DNA from: Verrucomicrobiota bacterium
Lineage (GTDB): Bacteria; Verrucomicrobiota; Kiritimatiellia; CAIVKH01
DNA: 64,000 nt
Assembly (NCBI GenBank): GCA_024233345.1
Contig: JACKPT010000012.1
Span: 56,336 to 120,335 of the forward strand
Direction: 5' to 3'
Shown: positions 45,822 through 53,523 of the stretch, piece by piece
Numbering within the stretch: position 1 is the first letter of the stretch
How the letters are laid out: each line of letters begins with the position of its first letter
The notes under the pieces: model-generated
Told to the model about the DNA's origin: nothing
The model's input: the letters and a program-made list of their open reading frames with translations, nothing else
Databases searched by the model: none
Made by a program: the position numbers and the translations under genes

Positions 45822-48122
45822 ATGAGAGTCTTATTCCAAAGTGATACGCAGTTTTGTGGCCATTCGATGCGTTTGCGACGAAGTGTCGGTCGGATTGTCT
45901 TGGCCTGCCTCGCGATGGGGTGCCCGGTACGTGGTCTTGCCCAGTGCGGTACCTGCCCTGATCCGGATACCAGCTTCCTGCTGCCCTCCATGTCCGGCCA
46001 GGCCTCCGACTTCGCGGTGCGCCGGGCCGGAGCCGAGGCCAATGCCAACTTCAAACTCGAGGTCAGTCAGGACGGGATCTACCGGGTGACCCGGGATGAC
46101 TTGGTTGCCGCCGGCTATCCCGCTTCGTCCCTGATCGGATCATCGATCCGGGTGTTTTATCGCACCCAGGAAGTGTCCCGCGTTGTGAGTACACAGGGCC
46201 AGTTTCTCAGCGGCGATGACGTTCTTTTTTATGGACTGGAAAATGATCGGTTGGAGACCCCGACCAATGCCTACTGGATTTCGGTTGGAGAGGGCCTCGG
46301 CCTGAACATGGCCACCCGGTCTGTGGCCACCAATGGCGGCGGTGCGCTGGTCGCCTCGCACTGGTATACGACCAGATATAACCCGGATAACTTATGGCGA
46401 CCCAGTCATGAACCCCAGGCGTCAGGGATTGATCACTGGTTCGCCGCGCTGTTGACCAATGAAAACACCACGGTGATTGCCCTCGATACCCCGGACCGTA
46501 TCGCCAGTGGCCTCGCCACCCTGAATCTCGATCTTTTTGGCCTGACCGAATCTACCATTAACCCCGACCATCAAACCCGTGCCTTTATCAACAATAACCC
46601 CAACTCGGTTCGGGATATTTTTTATGACAATGCCACCCGATGTGTGACCAGCGTGACCTTCGCTGCGGATATCGTGGCCCCGGGAATTTCGTTCCTCTAT
46701 CTCCAACAGATGCTGACCAATGCGACGCAGACGAGGGAGCGAAGCTACTTGATCGAGGCCTCCCTCTGTTTTCCCCGGGAGCTCAAGGTGATCCAGAACG
46801 AACTGGCCTTTTGTGGGACCACCGGTACCAACCTGTATCGCGTGACCGGGCTCACGAGCACCAACGCCCTGACCCTGCTGGATGTGACGGAAACCGGCAA
46901 TCCCATCCGACTGACGGATTATGCCGTTTCATCAAATGCGGGAGCCTTTACTGTTACCTTCCGTGATGTCACCAGTACACCCCGCCGTTATGTCATTGCC
47001 AATTCGAGTACCATCCGCACCCCGCCGCGCATGGTACCGGTGAAGTTTCCCGATCTGGGCAATGTGCGCACTGAGGGTGAGTACCTCTTTATTGCCCAAC
47101 GGGCCTTTCGGTCCGCATCCTACCAATTTGCCCGCTACCGGATGACCAATGGCATGAAGACCGTGGTCGCGGTGGCAGAGGATGTTTACAATGAATTCAG
47201 CTATGGGATTCAGGACCCGGAAGCGATCAAGCAGTTCATCGGCTATGCCTACCATCATTGGGCGGTGCCGCCGACCTACGTCGTGCTTGGGGCGGATGGA
47301 AGCAATGATCCGAGAAATAACCTGGGGCAGAATCGAGCAAACAATTTGCCGGTCAAGATGGTCCCGACACCCTTCTCCGTGGCTGCATCGGATGCGTGGT
47401 TTGCCACAGTGGACGGCAGTGACCTTCTGCCTGATGTCTATATCGGCCGGATTCCTGTGAACAGCGACGCGTGGATGACAAGTGTACTGGATAAAACCAA
47501 GGCGTTTGAGGCAACGCCACGGTTGAATAATGCGACCTTGGTGGCGGATAATTATGATGCTTCTGCTGGCGACTTTCAGCAATCGTCGGAAGTCTATATC
47601 TTTCCCTATCTATATGCCCTCTCCGGGGTCTCCAAGGCCTATCTCGATCAATATCAGCCACCCATTGTTCGCTCCACGATTAACGCGACCATCAATAGCG
47701 GCCGGTTTCTGATCACCTATGTCGGCCATGGCGGAGAGGACTTATGGGCCGAAGAGGACATTTGGAATATCTCGGATATTCTTGCGACTTTAAATAACTC
47801 CTATTACCCCATCATGGCTGTCTTTTCCTGTAACAGTGCTGAGTTCGATGACCCCAGCACGGAGTGCCTGGGCGAAGAATTTGTTCAGCGCCCAGGCAAG
47901 GGTGGGGTAGCCATGATCGGGCCGACGGCTTTGTCCGTAAATTTGTATGCGGAGAGAATCGCATCTGGTTTTACCTGGGCGTTGGCCGACTTGAAGCTGC
48001 CTCGCATCGGGCAGGCTTGGAGTTATGGGCTGTTGGGTTTACATGCATTCAATCCCAATGTTTCGGAACTCGAGGTTTATGTTCTGCTCGGGGATCCGGC
48101 CTTATGGGTGAACCGGCCATGA
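45822..48122 (+). CDS. Secreted gingipain-type (C25) peptidase without attached propeptide
   Basis: Protein of 766 residues. A signal peptide lies within the first 40 residues (VGRIVLACLAMGCPVRGLAQ); a second in-frame ATG at 45867 would give a tidier signal, and neither start has a good ribosome site. The C25 N-terminal module is present (LEVSQDGIYRVTRDDLVAAG, DDVLFYG), then the peptidase with VYIGRIPVNSDAW, His636 in VGHGGEDLW and Cys670 in FSCNSAEFD. These fit gingipain-type catalytic motifs better than the giant protein does. It ends in GDPALWVNRP, the usual C-terminal edge of the catalytic domain, with no TSP3 tail. The stop overlaps the next start (ATGA at 48119). Confidence 0.87.
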   Translation: MRVLFQSDTQFCGHSMRLRRSVGRIVLACLAMGCPVRGLAQCGTCPDPDTSFLLPSMSGQASDFAVRRAGAEANANFKLEVSQDGIYRVTRDDLVAAGYPASSLIGSSIRVFYRTQEVSRVVSTQGQFLSGDDVLFYGLENDRLETPTNAYWISVGEGLGLNMATRSVATNGGGALVASHWYTTRYNPDNLWRPSHEPQASGIDHWFAALLTNENTTVIALDTPDRIASGLATLNLDLFGLTESTINPDHQTRAFINNNPNSVRDIFYDNATRCVTSVTFAADIVAPGISFLYLQQMLTNATQTRERSYLIEASLCFPRELKVIQNELAFCGTTGTNLYRVTGLTSTNALTLLDVTETGNPIRLTDYAVSSNAGAFTVTFRDVTSTPRRYVIANSSTIRTPPRMVPVKFPDLGNVRTEGEYLFIAQRAFRSASYQFARYRMTNGMKTVVAVAEDVYNEFSYGIQDPEAIKQFIGYAYHHWAVPPTYVVLGADGSNDPRNNLGQNRANNLPVKMVPTPFSVAASDAWFATVDGSDLLPDVYIGRIPVNSDAWMTSVLDKTKAFEATPRLNNATLVADNYDASAGDFQQSSEVYIFPYLYALSGVSKAYLDQYQPPIVRSTINATINSGRFLITYVGHGGEDLWAEEDIWNISDILATLNNSYYPIMAVFSCNSAEFDDPSTECLGEEFVQRPGKGGVAMIGPTALSVNLYAERIASGFTWALADLKLPRIGQAWSYGLLGLHAFNPNVSELEVYVLLGDPALWVNRP

Positions 48123-49219
48123 AGCACCCGTTGATCCTCTGGCTGGACCGGGTTGCCGGCGTCGCGGACCGTGGGAATGGTGGCGACGACCCGGCCTTCA
48201 TTCCGGCCCATCGCCTCGAACCCCTGGCGGGAAAGTATCTGGAGGGCTCCGAAGCCTGGACCGTGGCCTATTCCCAGACCTTGCTGAAGGGAATGCGGAT
48301 GGTTGGGGAGGCTTCGCGGTTGGACCGCCTGCTCTGCGAGCATGGCCTGCATCCGGTGTGGACGCGCGGAGCGCTCTATGGGGCGTCCCTTTATGGTGAC
48401 TGCGGGGTGCGACCGGCAACTGACCTCGATGTGTATCTCTCCGGGGAGGAGCTTCCCGCGGCGGAAGCTCTGCTCGCAGAGCAAGGGTACCGGCTGTTCA
48501 GTCATCGGTACCCCCGTTGGTATTATCGCCGCTATCACTTGCAGTTCCCATTGCGCCATGCGGAGAATGGATTGCTCATCGATCTGCATTGGGCGGCGGA
48601 TCACCCCTTGTCGGGGAAGCGATTGCCCCTTGCGGACATCGGCTGTCGCTCCCGGGTCCGGTCCGCCGATCTGGGGTCGTGGCATGAGCCCGCTCCGGAG
48701 GATCATCTCCTGCTGGCCTGTGCCCATATCGCCAAGGAGTCCTCGATTTGGCTGTGGGATGACTCGGTGGACCCTTCACTGACCGGAGATGCTCCGGGCC
48801 GATTTCTGAGCTGGCTGGACCTCCTTCTCCTGTTGTACCGGGATCATGCCGACCTGGATTGGCCGCAGATAGAAGAGCGGGCTATGGCCTGGGGGGTGCT
48901 GAAGGAAGTTCGCATCGTGCTGGGCCGGGTCCGGGCGCTCGCCCCGCAGAGTCCATGCCTATCCGGAATCGCGTGGCCAGCCTTCGTGCCTCCGTTTCAT
49001 GTCGCATCCACATCCGGGGGGGGCATCGCTCCCGAGCAGCCCGGACACCATTCCAGGCTCGGGGTTCGCACCAGCCGGGTGCGCGAGTGGATTCACTCTC
49101 TGGGGCGGGGGGATCACTCACTCATTCAGACCGCAGGGCAGATCGCTCGCATCACCGAGGCTGCCGCCGCCACGGCGCTGTGTCTGGGGTACCACCAGGC
49201 AAGGAGGGTGATCTCATGA
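48119..49219 (+). CDS. Nucleotidyltransferase family protein (NTP_transf_5-like)
   Basis: Cytoplasmic protein of 366 residues with no signal peptide. The core has RGALYGASLYGDCGVRPATD followed by LDVYLSG, that is, a nucleotidyltransferase GxS-like turn and D-x-D, then the LLIDLHWAADHP strand typical of NTP_transf_5 proteins, and a helical C-terminal half. Family members occur in exopolysaccharide and peptide-modification loci; their substrates are mostly unknown. The ATG overlaps the C25 stop (ATGA), and the stop overlaps the next ATG. The frame is open upstream to 47864, but that part lies inside the C25 gene and is a shadow. Confidence 0.78.
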   Translation: MKHPLILWLDRVAGVADRGNGGDDPAFIPAHRLEPLAGKYLEGSEAWTVAYSQTLLKGMRMVGEASRLDRLLCEHGLHPVWTRGALYGASLYGDCGVRPATDLDVYLSGEELPAAEALLAEQGYRLFSHRYPRWYYRRYHLQFPLRHAENGLLIDLHWAADHPLSGKRLPLADIGCRSRVRSADLGSWHEPAPEDHLLLACAHIAKESSIWLWDDSVDPSLTGDAPGRFLSWLDLLLLLYRDHADLDWPQIEERAMAWGVLKEVRIVLGRVRALAPQSPCLSGIAWPAFVPPFHVASTSGGGIAPEQPGHHSRLGVRTSRVREWIHSLGRGDHSLIQTAGQIARITEAAAATALCLGYHQARRVIS

Positions 49220-50019
49220 TCCGGTGGATCCCCTGGGCGCTTTTCGCCGTGCTCGCATCGCCGGTTGGGGCCATTGATTTTCCGGATGATGTGTCGGACC
49301 GGCCGGAAACGGCGCTGCTGTTGGCCGTGAATCAATCGGTCATTCAGAAGGCGATTGAGCCGGACACCGATCAGGATTGGTTTGCCTTTCTGGCCCAGCC
49401 CTACGTCACCTATACCGTGACCGTGCAGTCGGTTTCCGCGTGGGACATGGGGGTGACGGTCAGTGCGTTGCTCGATGGCTTGCCGGTGATGACCACCAAC
49501 TCCGCTTTTACTCCGCCCACCGCGCGGTTTACCTGGTCTCATACCGGCCCGCCGCTGACCGTGCAGATCGGGATGAGAAGTTTGTTTTCCTTCACCACCG
49601 GGACCTATTCGCTGGCGGTCAGCGCCACCGAGACCGATCTGGACGGGGATAACCTGCCGGACGCATGGGAGATGGCCCGGTTCGGTACCATTACCAATTC
49701 GCCGGGCGGAGATCCGGATGGTGACGGCATGACCACCTGGAATGAATATGGATCCGGCACCCACCCCGCCCAATCCTCCTCGGTGTTGCGGGTCTCGGCG
49801 ATTGGCCCGGAGGCGGGGCAAGTCTCCTGGAACGCCGCACCGTATGCGCGCTACCGGATTCAGCAGTCCACGTCGATTCTTCATGCTGCCTGGACGGATA
49901 CCGGACGATCCACCAACACCACCTCCGGTGCCGCAACCCTGCAGTTCATTGACCCCGGGGCTGCTGCCATCACTTCCCTCTATTACCGGCTGGTGGTTCC
50001 CGATCCGTTGGAGCCCTGA
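49216..50019 (+). CDS. Secreted PPC-like protein with TSP3-type motifs
   Basis: Protein of 267 residues. AAGGAGG lies 8 nt before ATG 49216, which overlaps the upstream stop. A signal peptide (WIPWALFAVLASPVGA) is followed by a bacterial pre-peptidase C-terminal-like beta domain (SVIQKAIEPDTDQDWFAFLA; GTYSLAVSATETDLDGDNLP). Calcium-binding motifs follow (DLDGDNLPDAWE, GGDPDGDGMTTWNEY), then a terminal beta module with YRIQQSTS and YYRLVVPDP, as in the larger C25 proteins. It is the last gene of the propeptide/C25/nucleotidyltransferase set. Probably extracellular; no enzymatic motif is seen. Confidence 0.75.
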   Translation: MIRWIPWALFAVLASPVGAIDFPDDVSDRPETALLLAVNQSVIQKAIEPDTDQDWFAFLAQPYVTYTVTVQSVSAWDMGVTVSALLDGLPVMTTNSAFTPPTARFTWSHTGPPLTVQIGMRSLFSFTTGTYSLAVSATETDLDGDNLPDAWEMARFGTITNSPGGDPDGDGMTTWNEYGSGTHPAQSSSVLRVSAIGPEAGQVSWNAAPYARYRIQQSTSILHAAWTDTGRSTNTTSGAATLQFIDPGAAAITSLYYRLVVPDPLEP

Positions 50020-50199
50020 TCCCGGATGATCTTCAGGTTGCCTTGGAACACGCACCGTCCCGACCCAAGGGCTCGCGTAGCTCGCCCCTGCATAGCCATG
50101 ATGGAGGGCGGAGCTATGCGACGCCGTCCCCCACCATGGTTCAAGGTCGCAGTAATCGCTTGCCCTTCATGAGGTTGACCCCTCATAACAGAAGGCGAA

Positions 50200-51333
50200 A
50201 TGACCGAATTCAATGACAGGTTCCCTGCGAAATGGGCCAACACGCGTGTGGCTTTATCCCACGACTGGCTGACCGGCATGCGCGGGGGGGAAAAGGTGCT
50301 GGAACTTCTCTGTCGTGGCTTTCCCGAAGCGGAACTCTTCTGTCTGCTCTGCAATCCCGAGGCCGTCAGTGACGCGATCCGTTCCCACCCCCGACACACC
50401 TCCCTGCTTCAGGCGATTCCGGGGATTGCCCAGCGCTATCGATATTTTCTGCCCCTCTTCCCTTTGGCGGTGAGGGGGCTGAAGGTGCCCGAGGTGGATC
50501 TGCTGATCAGCACCAGCCATTGTGTCGCGAAGGCAGTGAACCGGGCGCAGGCGGCCCGGCATCTCTGCTATTGCTTTACCCCCATGCGGTACGCCTGGAC
50601 ATTTCATGATGAATACCTGGGCCGCCGATCCATCAAGCGTGTCTTGGCCCGCCCTCTGCTCGCAGGACTCAGAACCTGGGACCGATCCGTCTCAAGCCAG
50701 GTTGATCGATTTGTTGCGATCAGCCATCATGTCCGTCGCCGCATCGAAATATTCTATGGCCGGGAGGCGGATGTGGTCTACCCGCCGGTGGATACCGACT
50801 ATTACACCCCTTCCGATGAACCTCGTCAGGGCTATGACCTGATGGTGTCTGCGCTTGTCCCGTATAAGCGGGTGGACCTGACGGTTCGCGCGTATACCTG
50901 GAGCGGTTACCCCCTGAAGGTTATTGGCATCGGCACCGAGTTCGAGGCCCTTCGAAAAATCGCCGGCCCGAACGTGGAGTTTCTGGGCTGGCAGCCGAAC
51001 GAAGCAATCCGGGATCATTACCGGCGGTGCCGCCAATTGATTTTTCCCGGGGAAGAAGATTTCGGCATTGTGCCAATGGAAGCCCAGGCTTGCGGTGCGC
51101 CGGTGGTTGCCCTCAAGCGCGGGGGGGTGACGGAAACGGTGGTTGCCGATGAAACCGGGGTGTTCTTTGAGGAGCAAACCGAGGACGGGCTGAATGTCGC
51201 GGTCTGGCTGGCCGGAGAACGAACCTGGGACGCCCGGCGTATTCGCAACAACGCCCTCCGGTTCAGTGTTGGAAATTTTATCGAGGGCCTGAACCGGTCG
51301 ATCGAACAGTGCCTGGCCGCCGATCCGCACTGA
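50200..51333 (+). CDS. Glycosyltransferase family 4 (group 1)
   Basis: Protein of 377 residues with GT-B architecture. The N-terminal acceptor domain has VALSHDWLTGMRGGEKVLE and YCFTPMRYAWTFHDEYL. The C-terminal donor domain has VVYPPVDTDYYTP, VSALVPYKRVDL, VEFLGWQPNEAI and the E-x7-E region in FPGEEDFGIVPMEAQACG. This pattern is common among WbaZ-like mannosyl/galactosyltransferases of O-antigen or exopolysaccharide loci; the sugar is not predictable. A 7-bp inverted repeat (GCATAGC...GCTATGC, about 50089-50118) lies in the 180-bp gap upstream. It converges with the minus-strand gene ending at 51349. Confidence 0.88.
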   Translation: MTEFNDRFPAKWANTRVALSHDWLTGMRGGEKVLELLCRGFPEAELFCLLCNPEAVSDAIRSHPRHTSLLQAIPGIAQRYRYFLPLFPLAVRGLKVPEVDLLISTSHCVAKAVNRAQAARHLCYCFTPMRYAWTFHDEYLGRRSIKRVLARPLLAGLRTWDRSVSSQVDRFVAISHHVRRRIEIFYGREADVVYPPVDTDYYTPSDEPRQGYDLMVSALVPYKRVDLTVRAYTWSGYPLKVIGIGTEFEALRKIAGPNVEFLGWQPNEAIRDHYRRCRQLIFPGEEDFGIVPMEAQACGAPVVALKRGGVTETVVADETGVFFEEQTEDGLNVAVWLAGERTWDARRIRNNALRFSVGNFIEGLNRSIEQCLAADPH

Positions 51334-51348
51334 GCGGAACCGTTCGTG

Positions 51349-52338
51349 TTACCGGCTCATCGAGAATGATCCGCTATAGATTCCGGTAACGCCGTTGATA
51401 TCTGCGGTGCCGCTGATGGTACCAATGATCCGGTTGCCAATCACATCTCCGCTGTAGAGGATGGTTCCGGTCGTTCCTGCGCCCGGATCGTTGACATTCG
51501 CTTGCAGGGTAAAGGTATTCCCGGAGAGTCGGTCGGACAAGCTTTGGCCTGGCTGCAGGGTATCGCTGAACGCCGTGCCATTGGCATCGATCAGAATCGA
51601 GGCGGGCCGGGCTTCGCATGAGGAGGAACTCCCCTCGGGAGTCAGGCAGATATTGACCGTTCCGTTGTAGGTTCCCGCGGCATCAATCGGTTCGCTCCCA
51701 TCGCCGGAGCTGCTGGAGGACGAGCTCCCGCCTCCGCCGCTATCGGAAAGCAGATAGGCTCCGATTCCGATCGCGGCGGCGCCGCCGGCGATGATCCCCA
51801 CGGTGGCCGCACTCATGCCTTCGCTTCGATCCTGTCGCGGGGCGGGGGCGGGCTGGGTGGGTGCCACCGGGGTCCGCACCTGGGTCTGGGGTCTGGTGGG
51901 TTGAACGATCGGGGGCGCGGTGGCCGGGCGCGCGGCCTGGGGTGGCGTTGCCGCCACCGGGGTCGGGGCTTTAAAGGTGACCTGGTACCAGTCGGTTTCC
52001 TCAAAATTCCCTCCGGCATCCTCGGCGCTGATGAAATACGAAAAGGCAGTAGCCCCGCGCAGAAGATCCGCATTCAGCGTGCCGACGTACAGGTCCATCC
52101 CCGAGGCATTCATGGCGACCCGGAACGGCGCGGCATCCCGGAACAGTGCATAGTGCAGGGTTACCGTGGAGATCCGGCCTTCGCCGCCGGTGACGGATGC
52201 CTTCAGGGTCAGCGGCTGACCCGGTACCGCACGGGTGATCGGGGTATGACGGATCGAGATTGCCTCCGCCTGCGCCTCAGCACAGACAAGACCCAAGAAC
52301 AAGAACCCCGCAGCCATCGAATGGTGAAAATAGTTCAT
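51349..52338 (-). CDS. Secreted protein with Pro-rich linker, hydrophobic segment and poly-Ser tract
   Basis: Protein of 329 residues from ATG 52338, with a purine-rich AAGGAAGG 11-12 nt upstream. A signal peptide (AAGFLFLGLVCAEAQA) is followed by an Ig-like beta domain (VTLHYALFRDAAPFRVAM; FSYFISAEDAGGNFEETDWY) that resembles the extracellular domains seen before FecR-type and PEGA-type proteins. A Pro/Thr/Gln-rich linker (about 125-165) precedes a hydrophobic Gly/Ala segment (VGIIAGGAAAIGIGAYLLSD), a Gly4-Ser7 tract and a C-terminal beta-barrel-like domain (TYNGTVNICLTPEGSSSSC) ending GIYSGSFSMSR. No family is recognised with certainty. Confidence 0.72.
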   Translation of the reverse strand: MNYFHHSMAAGFLFLGLVCAEAQAEAISIRHTPITRAVPGQPLTLKASVTGGEGRISTVTLHYALFRDAAPFRVAMNASGMDLYVGTLNADLLRGATAFSYFISAEDAGGNFEETDWYQVTFKAPTPVAATPPQAARPATAPPIVQPTRPQTQVRTPVAPTQPAPAPRQDRSEGMSAATVGIIAGGAAAIGIGAYLLSDSGGGGSSSSSSSGDGSEPIDAAGTYNGTVNICLTPEGSSSSCEARPASILIDANGTAFSDTLQPGQSLSDRLSGNTFTLQANVNDPGAGTTGTILYSGDVIGNRIIGTISGTADINGVTGIYSGSFSMSR

Positions 52339-52448
52339 CGATACATATTCCTTCCTTGGCCGAAGCATACCGACAGAAGTTGCAGAGACAAGCCCTGAGC
52401 GCAAGAACCTCTGCCGGAATCGCCGAATGACCGGATTGATATTCCCCA

Positions 52449-52501
52449 GAAAAAGAACCGGGCCGCCGGCTGCTGCCTGGGAGGCATGCCGATGGCCCGG
52501 T
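52449..52501 (-). terminator. Intrinsic terminator after the TlpA-like gene
   Basis: On the minus strand ACCGGGCC and GGCCCGGT form an 8-bp perfect stem (arms 52494-52501 and 52457-52464), followed by TTCTTTTTC. It lies 25 bp beyond the stop of the gene at 52526-53410. The loop is long (29 nt) with further internal pairing. Confidence 0.72.
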
Positions 52502-52525
52502 CCTCTGACCATCACCGGTCGACGT

Positions 52526-53410
52526 TCAGTCTTCGGTTGTGGGCTGGGCCAGGGTGTCCCGGAGATAGTCCGCAAGCTCCTGTTCGGAGGGATCGACCTT
52601 GACGATGGTCCCGTCTTTTCCGATCAGGAACGTGGCGGGGATTGCCTGGATTCCATAGGTGGCGGCGATCTTGTTTTCCCATCCCTCGCCATCGAAATAC
52701 TGGGGCCAGGTCATGCCCTGTTTTTCCAGCATGGCATTGAAGCTGTCCTCGTCTTCATCAAGCGAGATGCCGAGAATCTCAAAACCCCGGGCGTGATATT
52801 GCTCATACAGATCTACCAGTCCGGGAAGTGTGCGCACACAGGGAACACACCAGGAGGCCCAGAAGTCCACCAGCACAACCTGGTTGGTCATTTTGCCCAG
52901 ATCGATGGTTTGGCCCTGGGTCGATTCGAAATCGATTTCCAGTACCTCTCCGATCGAGGGCTTGTTCAGCATCCCCTCCATATCCGCCAGGGCCTGGAGC
53001 AGGAGCTCGACATCCTGATGCTCGGCAAATTTTGTTTTCACATCGTCCAGAAAGGCGGATACCGCATTCTTATCGCCTTGTTGCAACTGGATGTAAACGA
53101 TTGGGGAGATGATTTCCCCGATCAGGACTTGGAGATCAAGGTCGGTGTCCGCCTCGAGGTTGTCGTATTTTTGCTGAAAGAGAAGCAAGGCCCGGTCGAG
53201 CTGATCCAGCTCCATGTAGCCGAACACCAGTTGCTGCTCGGCCTGCTCGCGGTCGTCCGCTTCGGGGTGATTCTTCAGGTAGGTTTCCAGGTCCGCCACC
53301 ATCCGGGAGGTGTGATCCTGATTCAGGGCTTCGAGACTGTCGAAGGCCAGGGCGGGGAGGGCGCTGATCACGAGGGTCATCAATAGAAGGATGGCTGTAT
53401 GGCGTTTCAT
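52526..53410 (-). CDS. TlpA-like thioredoxin with N-terminal helical domain
   Basis: Secreted or periplasmic protein of 294 residues. AGGAG lies 8 nt before ATG 53410, and a signal peptide (MKRHTAILLLMTLVISALPA, cleavage near ALA) follows. Residues about 30-150 form a TPR-like helical region (DREQAEQQLVFGYMELDQL; FLDDVKTKFAEHQDVELLLQ). The C-terminal thioredoxin domain (about 165-294) has VVLVDFWASWCVPCVRTLPG with a C-V-P-C active site, GISLDEDEDSF and the cis-Pro segment GIQAIPATFLIG. Role: thiol-disulfide exchange in the envelope, plausibly serving the many paired cysteines of the exported repeat proteins nearby (inference). Confidence 0.88.
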   Translation of the reverse strand: MKRHTAILLLMTLVISALPALAFDSLEALNQDHTSRMVADLETYLKNHPEADDREQAEQQLVFGYMELDQLDRALLLFQQKYDNLEADTDLDLQVLIGEIISPIVYIQLQQGDKNAVSAFLDDVKTKFAEHQDVELLLQALADMEGMLNKPSIGEVLEIDFESTQGQTIDLGKMTNQVVLVDFWASWCVPCVRTLPGLVDLYEQYHARGFEILGISLDEDEDSFNAMLEKQGMTWPQYFDGEGWENKIAATYGIQAIPATFLIGKDGTIVKVDPSEQELADYLRDTLAQPTTED

Positions 53411-53523
53411 GGTGGTTACTCCTGGGGCGTGGGGTTGCATTATCTGCTGGGGGTAAGACCTGCTTGAGCGGGCTTTGTTCATTCTTTGTCGGGTTGTTTT
53501 ACGATCGAGGGTTGGGTCGTCAT

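Noticed and set aside
47864..48118. 85-codon upstream extension of the nucleotidyltransferase
   Set aside because: It lies wholly inside the C25 gene in another frame. ATG 48119 overlaps the C25 stop in the usual coupled manner and begins the conserved part.
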